Below, one piece after another: positions 14,271 to 23,849 of a stretch of 61,395 bases of DNA. Positions within the stretch are counted from its first letter, which is position 1. Each line of letters starts with the position of its first letter. The stretch is from Cytobacillus oceanisediminis 2691 (GTDB lineage: Bacteria; Bacillota; Bacilli; Bacillales; Cytobacillaceae): positions 1 to 61,395 of the forward strand of contig NZ_VEEP01000007.1 of NCBI RefSeq assembly GCF_007678455.1. The letters are read 5' to 3'. The translations under genes and the position numbers were made by a program. The notes under the pieces are model-generated. The model was not told the origin of the DNA and ran no database searches. It saw only the letters and a program-made list of their open reading frames with translations.

Positions 14271-15338
14271 TTATTCAATGATTCCTACCTCAGTAATGAC
14301 CACATCAGTGTTAACATGCACGGTCAGGTTTTTGTATTCATCTTCCCATTTTTTAAAATCAAAGCCTCTCGTTTTGGTTTTAATGAAGTGGCCGAATCCT
14401 ACCGGGTCGGTGCCCTTTTCCTGAAAATCTTTGATCATTGCGGTGGCCTCTTTGTTGACCTGTGTTTCGAATTGCTTTTCGATATCTTTGATAATCGCCG
14501 GCGTTACGATATTCCCGGTATATTCCCGTATCAGGCCTTTAATTTTGATATCCACTGTGATGGTGTAAGGGTCCCGTTTTGTCAGTTTTAGTTTATGTTT
14601 GGAATCCAGGTCTTTTATAACAGCTTTCTTATTATCTACGGAAAGCTTAAAAGACCCTTCGCTGAACTTATCTGTCAGCAGTTTGAAAAAGAACATTTTT
14701 TCAGGAGGGAGTTCGCCTACAAGCTGATCATCTTTGAATAATGCAATCCCTACGATATCCACGATCTCCGGCTCTACCTTTTTTAAGATGGGGAGGTAGG
14801 GATCCTTTCCTTCCTGAAAACGGTCAAAGGTAAACAGATGCATATTTGTTTCAGGGAGATTCCGGTTTTTCATATTGTGCTCGATCAGTTGGGATAAGTG
14901 TACGGCGTTCCCACGGTCTCCATATGTACCGGATAAAATACTTTTTGCTGACTCATCAGCTACGGCAAAATAAACCCCTGCGCCGATACTCGCATCGCGC
15001 TGAAAAGCATCTGTATACTCGCTGATGCCTTTTTTGGCAATATCCTCTCCGAACAAGGCAATTTCCAGTGCGCCTGTAACAATTGGCTGCGCTGATTTCC
15101 GCTGTACCTCCTGGATGAGATCCATACTGCTTAAGGCCGTGGCGGAATAGGTGAAATTGCCGATCTTTTTATCAGGGTTGAAGATGGGAATCATGACGGT
15201 TCCTTCAATTTTTCCATCCTCAGCCACGTCATAACCCACGCCCATTTCAATATTGACATCATCGATGATTTCTTTTTCGACACAGCCGGTAAGGGCCATT
15301 ACGGCTGTGATAATCAGACAGAGCATTTTAATTCTCAT
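14271..15338 (-). CDS. Spore germination receptor lipoprotein, GerC type
   Basis: A 355-residue GerAC-family lipoprotein, the C subunit of a germinant receptor in the spore inner membrane. The signal peptide ends in ALTGC with Cys 19. Family features include VGYDVAEDGKIEGTVMIPIF near the start and a C-terminal domain ending with a long helix (WEDEYKNL). It is the last gene of the operon and its start overlaps the end of the gerB gene by 11 bases. Transcription in the forespore is expected for the family; no promoter was identified. Confidence 0.9.
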   Translation of the reverse strand: MRIKMLCLIITAVMALTGCVEKEIIDDVNIEMGVGYDVAEDGKIEGTVMIPIFNPDKKIGNFTYSATALSSMDLIQEVQRKSAQPIVTGALEIALFGEDIAKKGISEYTDAFQRDASIGAGVYFAVADESAKSILSGTYGDRGNAVHLSQLIEHNMKNRNLPETNMHLFTFDRFQEGKDPYLPILKKVEPEIVDIVGIALFKDDQLVGELPPEKMFFFKLLTDKFSEGSFKLSVDNKKAVIKDLDSKHKLKLTKRDPYTITVDIKIKGLIREYTGNIVTPAIIKDIEKQFETQVNKEATAMIKDFQEKGTDPVGFGHFIKTKTRGFDFKKWEDEYKNLTVHVNTDVVITEVGIIE

Positions 15339-16425
15339 TTTTATTTTTCACCTTCTTCGCAATCCATGTGGCGATAAATAAAAAGGGGATATAAACATAG
15401 GTTATGACGAAGCCGATTCTTGCAGTCCAATCATTCAGAAGATTGATTCTAGCACGAGTATCAAAGAACATGATCGCAACTAAACATATCAAGGCAAGAC
15501 CAATGACGCCTTTTCTTTGCCGCAGCTTAAAAGCCCTTTTTAAAATCATGCTGCCACCCCAAAGGGCAATGCATACATTCGGGAGGATGATCAGATTCCA
15601 GTTGGCAATCCCAATATATTCAAACCTTTCAACGAAGGGCATGGTGACGATCTTCCACATGTCGAGGGTCGCCCAAATGGATTTTGCCAGCTGGCCCTCT
15701 GAAAAGAAACTGAATGTAATGATTGCCAGGACAGTATAGATTATAGTCGTCAAAAAGACGCCTAGATGAGCCCACTTTTGGGATTTGGGTGCGTCTTTAA
15801 TGAATGGATAGAAAAAAAGCGGGATCTCGAATCCGATATAGGTCAAAGACATATTATAGGCACTGGTTGCAAGTTCTTTAACAGAGTGATCAAAAATCGG
15901 CAGAAGGTTCGTGAAATCTGCATATTTTAATGTGAAACCGAAAGTCAGCAGCAGATAACTTGGCAGTACGATACAGAAAAAGGCAACACCAGTTACTGTG
16001 CGAAACCCTCCAAATACGATGTAGATAGAAAGAATCAAAAAAACAAAGCTGTACCAGAACGCGCTGATTTCAGGAAACATCCATACCTGGATGACTTCAA
16101 TATAGGTCCGTAATACCGCCATTACAAAAATGAGAAGGTAGATAATGGAAATGGCACTTATCATATTGCCGATTTTTTTGCCAAACACATAAGCGTTCGC
16201 CGCCACAATATCTCCTTCGACTGTCCCGCAAATTTTATAGATCATCCAGATAATAATGTGGATGCTCAAACCGGCAGCAAGAACGGAGATCCAGGCGTCA
16301 TAACCTGCAGCCTTCGCGATGATTCGCTGGTAACCCAGTACCCCGATGCCGATTTGCATGGACATGATCAAATAGAGAACGAGAAAGGGTGAAACTTGCA
16401 ATCTTTCGGGTACTGGCTGCTGCAT
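15328..16425 (-). CDS. Spore germination receptor permease, GerB type
   Basis: A 365-residue membrane protein of the GerAB/endospore germination permease family, within the amino acid transporter superfamily, with about ten membrane segments. GerB subunits hold the pocket that recognises nutrient germinants. The start region QVSPFLVLYLIMSMQIGIGVLG (read in part) is typical. It lies 19 bases after gerA and overlaps gerC. Which germinant it senses cannot be read from the sequence. Confidence 0.9.
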   Translation of the reverse strand: MQQPVPERLQVSPFLVLYLIMSMQIGIGVLGYQRIIAKAAGYDAWISVLAAGLSIHIIIWMIYKICGTVEGDIVAANAYVFGKKIGNMISAISIIYLLIFVMAVLRTYIEVIQVWMFPEISAFWYSFVFLILSIYIVFGGFRTVTGVAFFCIVLPSYLLLTFGFTLKYADFTNLLPIFDHSVKELATSAYNMSLTYIGFEIPLFFYPFIKDAPKSQKWAHLGVFLTTIIYTVLAIITFSFFSEGQLAKSIWATLDMWKIVTMPFVERFEYIGIANWNLIILPNVCIALWGGSMILKRAFKLRQRKGVIGLALICLVAIMFFDTRARINLLNDWTARIGFVITYVYIPFLFIATWIAKKVKNKNEN

Positions 16426-16444
16426 GACTCAAAACCTCCAATGC

Positions 16445-17989
16445 TCATTCATCAATATCCTTCTTTTCCTTCGCCTTTTTCTCACTGAAGCGGGCAGGAT
16501 TTTCCGTCCTCAAATATTGTGGCCGATTGTATTGCATCGTAAACGGCAGACGGATGATCGCATCCTTGAAATCAGTGACCCTGGGAGGGTAAAGAGGTTC
16601 CAAAAATGGCCTTCCCAAAGATGTCAGTCTAAGCAAATGGGTCAGAAGGAATGAAAAGGAGACGACGATTCCGAGCAAGCCCCAGAGCTCCGCGAACAAC
16701 AGGAATGGAAAACGCAGCAACCTGATTGTGTTGCCCATTCGGTATACAGGTGTTGTAAAGGACGCCAGTGCGGCCAACGCAACAATAATCAGCAGGACAT
16801 TACTGGTCAGGCCGGCTTCAACGGAAGCTGTCCCGATTACGATACCGCCCACGATACCGATTGTCTGGCCAACCTTGGTTGGCAGTCGGGCTCCAGCCTC
16901 ACGCAGAAGTTCGATCGTCAGCTCAAGGAACAATGCTTCCAGGATAGGAGGAAGGGGAATTTCTCTTCTAGACGTAATCAATGTGCTTAGCAGGTCCTTC
17001 GGGATCAATTCATAGTGATACGACAAAGTTGCCACATAAATCGGTGTAATCAGAATCGAGAAGGCAACAGCGAACAAACGAACCAAACGGAAAAAAGAAG
17101 AGAGTAAATAATTCAGGAAATAGTCTTCGAATGACCCGAAAAATTCGACCAGGGTCGTAGGGCCAATCAGCGCATGTGGTGACCCGTCAACAAGGATGGC
17201 GACTTTTCCCTCCGCGAGTACAGCCGCAATCCGGTCGGGCCTTTCTGTATCGAGCAATTGCGGGAAGGGAGAATTCTGGTTATCTGAAATTAATTGCACA
17301 ATATAGGAACTATCCGTAATTTCATCAAACTCGATATCCTTAATTCGCTGAATGACCGTATCGACATTATCCTTATTTGTAATGCCATCAATGTAAAGGA
17401 CAGCGACCCCACTTTTTGAAAGCGAACCAACCGTGTAGTTTTCGACGATTAGCTCTTTAACAGGAACCCTTTTCCGGATCATATTAAGATTCTGGTCAAT
17501 TGACTCGACAAAAGACTCTTTTGGACCGATGACACTGAACTCGACTTCTGGCATCCCGACTGCGCGGACGATTTCCTTCTGTGCTGCGATGAACGCAAAA
17601 TATTTCTCTTCATTTTCAAGGGTCAGCAGTACATAGCCGTTAAAGAGCTTCGTTTCAATCTCCTCGTTCTTGTCCGATACCTGGACATCTGCGACGGGGA
17701 CCAGCTTTTTGACATCTTCAATGGTGAAAAAATCACCTTCAAGCAGTCCGGGGAGAGCATTATTCTGAAGAAGGCTTTCATCCACAAGAGTGGAAATAAA
17801 GGAAAAACAGAATTTTTTTTCTGATTTCTGGTTCACGTAAAAGGTTTTTTTATAATCGTGCGACTTGAAAAGCGTATTTTCCCAGCCATGGTCATTTAGA
17901 TATTGGTCAGGCCTTTGACCATCTGTATCCTGCCTGGCCGCTTCTTTTTCAATGTCTTCCAGCAGTTTTTTCTTGAATAACTTTCTCAT
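16445..17989 (-). CDS. Spore germination receptor protein, GerA type
   Basis: A 514-residue GerAA-family subunit. The N-terminal half is soluble and the C-terminal half has about five membrane segments. Motifs typical of the family include VDGSPHALIGPTTLVEFF, EIPLPPILEALFLELTIELLREAG and LPTKVGQTIGIVGGIVIG. The start is ATG 17989, behind GGCGGAG at good spacing; a TTG five codons upstream is unlikely. Gene order A-B-C is as in gerA-type operons. GerAA oligomers are thought to act as ion channels during germination. Confidence 0.9.
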   Translation of the reverse strand: MRKLFKKKLLEDIEKEAARQDTDGQRPDQYLNDHGWENTLFKSHDYKKTFYVNQKSEKKFCFSFISTLVDESLLQNNALPGLLEGDFFTIEDVKKLVPVADVQVSDKNEEIETKLFNGYVLLTLENEEKYFAFIAAQKEIVRAVGMPEVEFSVIGPKESFVESIDQNLNMIRKRVPVKELIVENYTVGSLSKSGVAVLYIDGITNKDNVDTVIQRIKDIEFDEITDSSYIVQLISDNQNSPFPQLLDTERPDRIAAVLAEGKVAILVDGSPHALIGPTTLVEFFGSFEDYFLNYLLSSFFRLVRLFAVAFSILITPIYVATLSYHYELIPKDLLSTLITSRREIPLPPILEALFLELTIELLREAGARLPTKVGQTIGIVGGIVIGTASVEAGLTSNVLLIIVALAALASFTTPVYRMGNTIRLLRFPFLLFAELWGLLGIVVSFSFLLTHLLRLTSLGRPFLEPLYPPRVTDFKDAIIRLPFTMQYNRPQYLRTENPARFSEKKAKEKKDIDE

Positions 17990-18111
17990 TGCACTCTCCG
18001 CCAATCTTGGTTTACGCTTATCATTTCCGAAATTGGGAGGAATATGAAGTCATTACGAAATTTTGTTAAATATGCCTCCTATCATCAACCTAGTGCTCAT
18101 TTGGAAGAATA

Positions 18112-18141
18112 AAAAAACCCGCATATCTTTGCGGGTTTTCT
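18112..18141 (-). terminator. Leftward terminator of siderophore-binding gene
   Basis: AACCCGCA and TGCGGGTT flank TATCTT, with A-rich sequence on the left giving a T-run on the minus strand. Confidence 0.85.
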
Positions 18142-18194
18142 GCTTTATATATATATGGGGAGGGAATTAGTAAAAATAAAATCTTGGGGGGATT

Positions 18195-19157
18195 TTATTT
18201 CAACATATGTTTTTCAAGATCATCAAGCATCAGGTTGGCAGCCTTGACTCCGCCTGCTGTATTCCAGATGGCATCATCTACTTTATATACTTCACCTTTT
18301 TTTGCTGCCTCTAGGTTTTGGAATAACGGATCCTCGATCCATTCTTTTTCGACTTCAGTTGCTTTGCCGTCACCTTCATCATATGTGAAGTAGAACAGGA
18401 TATCTCCGTCCATTGCCGGAATTCTTTCCTTCGTTACGCCTTTTTCAGCAAAGTCTTCTTGGTCCTGGCTTTCTGGACGGGCCAGGCCAATTTGTTCAAG
18501 AATCACTCCTGAGAATGAATCCTTGTGGTAAATACGAACATCGCCGGCCATAAAACGGACCATTGATACTTCAGTGTTTATTTTATCTCCAAGCTTTTCT
18601 TTTAAATCTTCAATGCGCTTGTCATAGGCAGCTAGTACTTCCTTGCCTTTTTCCTCTTTGTTCACGGCTTTTGCATAAAGTTCAAAGTTGTTTTTCCAGT
18701 TTCCGCGAAGATCTTCCGCAAAAACGGTAGGTGCGATTGCTTTAAGCTGTTCATAAATATCTTCCTGGCGCATCTTATTCCCAATGATCAAATCAGGCTG
18801 AAGCGCAGCAATTGCTTCTACGTTAACCTGGCTTTCAACGCCAACGACTTTTACATCTTTCATATCCTCTGCAATATGGTCATACCATGGATCTCCTGTC
18901 CATGACTGGACCGCTCCCACAGGTGTGACTCCAAGTGCAAGAAGTGCTTCCGTTCCTTCATTTGTCAGGATGACAACCTTTTCAGGACTCTTTTCCAGGG
19001 TTGTTGTACCCATAGCGTGTTCCACTGTATAGCTTTCTTCTTTTTCTTTAGGCTTTTCAGCTATATCCTTCGCCTGATCCTCATCTGTCCCGCATGCTGC
19101 CAAAAGCAGGATGGTGAAAATGCTGATAAGAACCAGCAAGTGTTTGGTAACTTTCAT
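18195..19157 (-). CDS. yfiY: Siderophore-binding lipoprotein, YfiY-like
   Basis: A 320-residue class III (FecB/FhuD-like) solute-binding lipoprotein for ferric siderophore uptake. The lipobox LLAAC has Cys 22; VVILTNEGTEALLALGV and LQPDLIIG are class features. It is divergent from two FecCD permease genes, as yfiY is from yfiZ-yfhA in B. subtilis, where the system takes up hydroxamate-citrate siderophores such as schizokinen. Fur boxes lie in the shared promoter region. The exact siderophore is an inference from synteny. Confidence 0.85.
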   Translation of the reverse strand: MKVTKHLLVLISIFTILLLAACGTDEDQAKDIAEKPKEKEESYTVEHAMGTTTLEKSPEKVVILTNEGTEALLALGVTPVGAVQSWTGDPWYDHIAEDMKDVKVVGVESQVNVEAIAALQPDLIIGNKMRQEDIYEQLKAIAPTVFAEDLRGNWKNNFELYAKAVNKEEKGKEVLAAYDKRIEDLKEKLGDKINTEVSMVRFMAGDVRIYHKDSFSGVILEQIGLARPESQDQEDFAEKGVTKERIPAMDGDILFYFTYDEGDGKATEVEKEWIEDPLFQNLEAAKKGEVYKVDDAIWNTAGGVKAANLMLDDLEKHMLK

Positions 19158-19180
19158 ATGTATTTCCTCCTGTGTTGGTA

Positions 19181-19199
19181 TTGATAATCATTTTCAATT
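19181..19199. promoter_or_regulatory. Fur box 1
   Basis: TTGATAATCATTTTCAATT fits the 19-base Fur operator (GATAATGATAATCATTATC) well. It lies about 25 bases upstream of yfiY, overlapping its expected promoter. Confidence 0.8.
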
Positions 19200-19246
19200 A
19201 CTGCCTCTTTATGATAAAATGCAAGAGGAGACATTGTCAATACTAA

Positions 19247-19265
19247 TTGATAATGATTTTCATCA
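19247..19265. promoter_or_regulatory. Fur box 2
   Basis: TTGATAATGATTTTCATCA is a second good Fur operator in the yfiY-yfiZ intergenic region, 133 bases before the yfiZ start. Together the pair indicates iron repression of both transcripts. Confidence 0.8.
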
Positions 19266-19397
19266 TCATTGACAATTTTGTGAATATGTTTCGTCAAATG
19301 GTGAAAAGAGTGCTAATTTCACGTACAGTAAATAAACAATATAAGCAACTAACTTAATTTAAAAAAGCCACATTGTAAACAAGAAAGGTTAATCATT

Positions 19398-20402
19398 ATG
19401 CTGCTGAAAACCAATGCTCACAGATTGGCAGGGCTCCTGGCCGCTATCATCTTTATATTTTTTTTAATATGTGCAAGCATCGTTTACGGATATACCGATA
19501 CTTCATGGGGAACTGCTTTCGATGCCTTCACTAAATATGACGGATCAAATGAACATATCATCATTCAATCTGTCCGGCTGCCGCGTGCGCTGATTGCCGC
19601 AGCAGTGGGGGCAAGCCTGGCGATCGCGGGTGTCCTGATGCAGACATTGACGAAAAACCCGCTTGCATCACCTGGCATATTTGGAGTTAATGCGGGGGCT
19701 GGGTTCGCGGTGGTAGTGGCGGTGACGATTTTTTCAGTCGGCAGCCTCCAGGCTTTCGCGTGGATTTCCTTTTTAGGTGCTGCTCTTGCTGCAATCAGCG
19801 TCTATGTAATCGGGTCAGCAGGACGTGAAGGATTGACACCCATGAAATTGACACTTGCCGGCGCTGCGATGAGCGCGATGTTTTCATCGTTCACACAGGG
19901 TTTGCTCGTGTTGGATGAAGCAGCACTCGAACAGGTGCTTTACTGGCTTGCGGGCTCTGTGCAGGGACGTAAGCTGGAAACACTCATCGGTGTCCTCCCA
20001 TATCTGGCGATTGGCTGGATCGCAGCCATTCTGATTTCCACGAAAATGAATGTACTGTCAATGGGGGAAGATGTGGCCAAGGGGCTTGGTTTGAATACCG
20101 GATTTGTAAAGCTGGGCGCGGGCGTGATCATAGTCCTCTTATCCGGTGGCGCTGTGGCTGTGGCTGGTCCAATTGGGTTCCTCGGTATTGTAATCCCGCA
20201 TTTGACAAGGGCAGTAGTTGGCATTGATCACCGCTGGGTCATTCCTTTCTCGGCGATCTTCGGCGGGATGCTGCTGTTGGCGGCGGATATCGCTGCCCGA
20301 TATGTGTTAATGCCGCAGGAAATCCCGGTAGGTGTGATGACCGCGATGATCGGAACTCCATTTTTCATTTATATCGCGAGAAAGGGGTTCAACGGAAAAT
20401 GA
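19398..20402 (+). CDS. yfiZ: Siderophore ABC permease, YfiZ-like
   Basis: A 334-residue FecCD-family permease with about ten membrane segments. Conserved phrases are RLPRALIAAAVGASLAIAG near residue 56, LTKNPLASPGIFGVNAGAG, and GPIGFLGIVIPHLTR near the C-terminus, the site that contacts the ATPase. With YfhA it forms the heterodimeric channel for ferric siderophores delivered by the divergent YfiY-like lipoprotein. Its stop overlaps the next start (ATGA). AAGAAAGG lies ahead of the ATG. Confidence 0.88.
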   Translation: MLLKTNAHRLAGLLAAIIFIFFLICASIVYGYTDTSWGTAFDAFTKYDGSNEHIIIQSVRLPRALIAAAVGASLAIAGVLMQTLTKNPLASPGIFGVNAGAGFAVVVAVTIFSVGSLQAFAWISFLGAALAAISVYVIGSAGREGLTPMKLTLAGAAMSAMFSSFTQGLLVLDEAALEQVLYWLAGSVQGRKLETLIGVLPYLAIGWIAAILISTKMNVLSMGEDVAKGLGLNTGFVKLGAGVIIVLLSGGAVAVAGPIGFLGIVIPHLTRAVVGIDHRWVIPFSAIFGGMLLLAADIAARYVLMPQEIPVGVMTAMIGTPFFIYIARKGFNGK

Positions 20403-21454
20403 GCCAGTTTAAAAGCTTAAGATTTTTCAAGGATAGAGTATCCTTTTTAATCGATAAAAAAGCCGCAGCTGTTATGATTGGCCTGCTTGTTACGGCTTTT
20501 GCTGTCTTTGTCATCAGTACTGGATTGGGCGATATGGAAATAAGCCCGCTAAGAGTGCTTGCTGTGTTTTTTGGCGGGGGAAGCGATATGGAGAGATTGG
20601 TTGTGCAATCCTTCCGTCTTCCGAGAATAATCGTAGCGCTAATGGTTGGAATCAGCCTGGCTGTTGCCGGAGGACTTCTGCAGGGCATGATCCGAAATCC
20701 GCTTGCTTCACCTGATATTTTGGGGATCACCGGGGGAGCATCGGTGGCAGTAGTCGGATTTTTAGCTATTTTCAGTGATGACAATAATGCTTTGACAGTA
20801 AGTATAGAATGGATGCCGGTTGCCGCGTTTGCTGGTGCTGCGATCGTAGCCTTCCTCGTTTATTTTCTTTCCTGGAAAAATGGTGTTTCGCCTATTCGCC
20901 TCGTCTTGATTGGTATCGGTATTTCCGCGATGATGCAGGCTTTGACTACACTAATGATGATAATGGGGCCAATTTACAGGGCCAGCCAGGCGAACATCTG
21001 GATTACCGGTACGGTATATGGCTCAACATGGGGAAATGTAGCTGTGCTCGTACCATGGACAATCATCATGCTTTTGATTTCCTTCATTCTTGCCAGAAAG
21101 GTAAATGTACAGGAACTAGGGGAAGATATCGCTACTGGTGTCGGGGGACATGTCCAGCGTCAGCGTTTTGCGCTTTTGCTGGTCAGCACCGCGCTTATAG
21201 CCAGCTCAGTTGCTTTTGCCGGTGGAATTGGTTTCGTCGGCCTGATGGCACCACATATGGCCAGAAGGCTTGTCGGTTCTGCATTCGGAGCGCTTTTGCC
21301 AGTATCTGCTTTAATTGGCGGCATTCTTGTCATGCTTGCTGATTTGATAGGGCGGACGATGTTTTCGCCATTGGAAGTCCCCGCGGGCGTTTTCACCGCA
21401 GGCATAGGAGCGCCATATTTTATTTACCTGTTATTCAAGACACGAAATTCTTAA
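20399..21454 (+). CDS. yfhA: Siderophore ABC permease, YfhA-like
   Basis: A 351-residue second FecCD permease, paralogous to its upstream neighbour, with RLPRIIVALMVGISLAVAGGLL, RNPLASPDILGITGGA and GFVGLMAPHMARRLVG motifs. It begins with a short basic N-terminal tail before the first membrane segment. The gene overlaps yfiZ by four bases and is followed 17 bases later by an ATPase gene, so all three should be made together under Fur control. Confidence 0.88.
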   Translation: MSQFKSLRFFKDRVSFLIDKKAAAVMIGLLVTAFAVFVISTGLGDMEISPLRVLAVFFGGGSDMERLVVQSFRLPRIIVALMVGISLAVAGGLLQGMIRNPLASPDILGITGGASVAVVGFLAIFSDDNNALTVSIEWMPVAAFAGAAIVAFLVYFLSWKNGVSPIRLVLIGIGISAMMQALTTLMMIMGPIYRASQANIWITGTVYGSTWGNVAVLVPWTIIMLLISFILARKVNVQELGEDIATGVGGHVQRQRFALLLVSTALIASSVAFAGGIGFVGLMAPHMARRLVGSAFGALLPVSALIGGILVMLADLIGRTMFSPLEVPAGVFTAGIGAPYFIYLLFKTRNS

Positions 21455-21471
21455 CAGAAGGGGGAACCGAC

Positions 21472-22293
21472 ATGGCCCAGGCAATTGAAACAGAAAAACT
21501 GACTCTCTCCTATGGAGATTCGATCATCATAAATGAGTTAGACCTTCAAATTCCCAAAGGCGAGATTACTGTTTTTATAGGAGGGAATGGCTGCGGCAAG
21601 TCGACTTTGCTTCGCTCGATCGCGAGACTGCTCAAGCCTCGGGATGGATCAATTCTGCTTGAAGGCGAATCGATTGCAAAGCTGTCAACAAAGGAAGTTG
21701 CCCGCAAAATGGCAATCCTTCCGCAATCTCCTTCCTCGCCGGAAGGATTAACGGTCCTGCAGCTTGTGAAACAGGGAAGATATCCATACCAGACATGGCT
21801 GAAGCAATGGTCTGAAGAAGATGAAAAAAGTGTTGAGAATGCGTTGAAGGCAACAGGCATCAACCATCTTAAAGATCGGACAGTCGATTCATTGTCCGGA
21901 GGACAGCGACAGCGTGCCTGGATTGCGATGACCCTGGCCCAGGACACTGATATCATCCTTCTCGACGAACCAACGACGTATTTGGACATGACCCATCAAA
22001 TCGACATTCTTGATTTGCTTTATGAGTTGAATGAAAATGAAGGCAGAACGATTGTCATGGTTTTGCATGACCTGAACCTGGCATGCAGGTATGCCCACAA
22101 TATTGTGGCAATCAAAGACCAGAAGATTTTTGACCAGGGAAAACCGGAAATTGTTATTAATTGCGGTCTTGTGAAGCATGTTTTCGGAATGGATTGCGAA
22201 GTGACGATTGATCCGCTATTCGGTACGCCATTATGCATTCCACATGGTAAAGGCCGCCGCATACTCAGGGATAATGTGGGTGCGCCAATATGA
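21472..22293 (+). CDS. yusV: Siderophore ABC transporter ATPase, YusV-like
   Basis: A 273-residue FecE/FhuC-type ATPase. Walker A is GGNGCGKST at about 37-45, signature LSGGQRQRAWIAMTLAQ, Walker B IILLDEPTTYLDM and switch VLHDLN. In B. subtilis YusV serves several siderophore permeases lacking their own ATPase, including YfiZ-YfhA and FeuBC; here the gene is placed directly behind the permeases. GAAGGGGG precedes the ATG. It overlaps the following FhuF-like gene by four bases. Confidence 0.9.
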   Translation: MAQAIETEKLTLSYGDSIIINELDLQIPKGEITVFIGGNGCGKSTLLRSIARLLKPRDGSILLEGESIAKLSTKEVARKMAILPQSPSSPEGLTVLQLVKQGRYPYQTWLKQWSEEDEKSVENALKATGINHLKDRTVDSLSGGQRQRAWIAMTLAQDTDIILLDEPTTYLDMTHQIDILDLLYELNENEGRTIVMVLHDLNLACRYAHNIVAIKDQKIFDQGKPEIVINCGLVKHVFGMDCEVTIDPLFGTPLCIPHGKGRRILRDNVGAPI

Positions 22294-23063
22294 ACGCGGA
22301 GTTGACAGCAAAGGAAAGCGGTATTCTCGCCAACTACCGATTTGTCGTTTCTGAACCTGATAAGGAGGTCCAAATTGAATTCAAGCCATTCATGGATGAA
22401 TCAATGATGGGAGCTTATCTGGATAGGTTCAATGAGGGATTGAAGGCACCGGATGCGAAAACGGCTGCTTCAGTATTCATGAAAAGACATGCCTTCCTGG
22501 CAGTTCTATACTTATATTCAATGACCGCTTTTAACAAAAAGCTTGATGTTTCACCTGAGAATATTATCCTTGCTGATGCTATCAAAGATGGCCTTTGGCT
22601 TCCAGAGTTTTATCTGAAAAGCAAAATTGCCGATGTGTGTCCGGACGAGGAACGGGAAGTGTGGCGGATGGAAGCAGTAAGGCACTTATTTGTCGACAAT
22701 CTGTTTCCTGTCATGGATGCCATCTCAAAATCTGCGAAAATCTCAAAATTGGTGCTGTGGGAAAATGTTGCGGTCTATATCTTTTGGCTTTATGAAAAAA
22801 TCCTGAATGAATCCGGTGACCCAGATGTAAGGGTGAAGGCAGCAGAGGACTTTGCTTTTTTGGTTGAGTCAGCTCCCGGCAGACTATTCGGAAGGTATCA
22901 CAAAAACCCGATTGCAAGATATTACACTAAACCAATCTATCAAGAAGTAACAGATTCTTATATCAGGGTACGAGAAACCTGCTGTTACAGCTACAGGCTA
23001 AAGGGAAAAGGCGATTTCTGCAAAACTTGTCCCCGCACATGCGGCGGAGGAAAAAAGGAGTAG
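22290..23063 (+). CDS. FhuF-like ferric siderophore reductase
   Basis: A 257-residue protein with the C-terminal cysteine pattern of FhuF-type (2Fe-2S) ferric siderophore reductases: Cys 231-Cys 232, then Cys 244 and Cys 247 (C-C-x11-C-x2-C), plus Cys 251. The rest is helical and soluble. It would release iron from the imported complex by reduction in the cytoplasm. It overlaps yusV by four bases (ATGA) and precedes yusU by one base. The N-terminal part is divergent from E. coli FhuF, so the substrate is open. Confidence 0.8.
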   Translation: MNAELTAKESGILANYRFVVSEPDKEVQIEFKPFMDESMMGAYLDRFNEGLKAPDAKTAASVFMKRHAFLAVLYLYSMTAFNKKLDVSPENIILADAIKDGLWLPEFYLKSKIADVCPDEEREVWRMEAVRHLFVDNLFPVMDAISKSAKISKLVLWENVAVYIFWLYEKILNESGDPDVRVKAAEDFAFLVESAPGRLFGRYHKNPIARYYTKPIYQEVTDSYIRVRETCCYSYRLKGKGDFCKTCPRTCGGGKKE

Positions 23064-23064
23064 G

Positions 23065-23310
23065 ATGATGGAGAATAATATGAATGAACAAATCAACGGA
23101 TTGCTGGAAAAGTATACTGAACTTCTGGTTGGCGAAGCCTCAGCTGAAAATATCGAAAAGGTAAAAACGTGGATTTTGTACGGTCATATCGCCAAGTCAA
23201 TGCCGCCTCTGGCTAAACATTGGAATGCGGAATATCCAGAGGCAAAGGAGCAGATCAAGAATGTGATCGCGGAAATCAAAGAAATGAATGAGCGAAACCG
23301 CCAGAAATAA
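23065..23310 (+). CDS. yusU: YusU family (DUF2573) protein
   Basis: An 81-residue soluble helical protein of the DUF2573/YusU family, recognised by KVKTWILYGHIAKSMPPLAKHWN. Function is unknown, but the family sits next to yusV in Bacillus genomes, as here. AAAAAGGAG lies just before the ATGATG start. It closes the iron-uptake operon; no strong terminator was seen directly after it. Confidence 0.75.
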   Translation: MMENNMNEQINGLLEKYTELLVGEASAENIEKVKTWILYGHIAKSMPPLAKHWNAEYPEAKEQIKNVIAEIKEMNERNRQK

Positions 23311-23416
23311 CCAAGGGCCATCTCTAAGCGAGGTGGTTTATTATAAGGAAAAGGCCTTCTTGAGTTTCAATATCCAATTGAAGGTGAAAAGGAAAGAGGA
23401 AAGTCATTTTTTAGCA

Positions 23417-23457
23417 CGAAAAAACAAAATAAGAACCGGACGTTGTGCCCGGTTCGG
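23417..23457 (-). terminator. Leftward terminator of coat genes
   Basis: GAACCGG and CCGGTTC around a nine-base loop, followed on the minus strand by TTATTTTGTTTTTT. Confidence 0.7.
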
Positions 23458-23475
23458 TGAGAAACACATATGGAA

Positions 23476-23823
23476 TTACTGAAGCTGCTGTCCGCCATAA
23501 GGAAATTGATTCGTATACCCCTGGAATTGCTGGTGTGATTGCTGCAGCTTTTGCGCGTCCGCCGCTTCGACTGCGTACCAGCCCTTTTTGAACATCAAGT
23601 TGTAAAGGCTGCGCTGTGCGTTTGCTGTTTCTGTGTAGATTGCAAGTACATCCTGGAACAGCTGATCGTGGCTCGCTTCATGGAGTGCCTGTGTGTAAGC
23701 GTCAGTCATGTATTTTTCTGTCGTTAAAATATCATTGATGAAATCACGCTCATTCATTTGCGGTGTCTTTTGCACCTGTGTTTCCGGATTCTGGATTTTC
23801 TGCTGATTCTGGTTCTGGTTCAT
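23476..23823 (-). CDS. CotF-like spore coat protein
   Basis: A 115-residue protein of the CotF coat family. After a Gln/Asn-rich N-terminus comes the core NERDFINDILTTEKYMTDAY with two long helices, as in CotF-like ferritin-fold proteins, then a Gln-rich tail. ATG 23823 has CAGGAGGAAAAAGC before it; longer frames upstream run through the neighbouring gene and are not supported. It follows a second CotF-like gene by 26 bases, forming a two-gene coat operon beside fadM, where B. subtilis has yusN. Confidence 0.8.
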   Translation of the reverse strand: MNQNQNQQKIQNPETQVQKTPQMNERDFINDILTTEKYMTDAYTQALHEASHDQLFQDVLAIYTETANAQRSLYNLMFKKGWYAVEAADAQKLQQSHQQFQGYTNQFPYGGQQLQ

Positions 23824-23849
23824 CCGCTTTTTCCTCCTGTCTATTTCGA

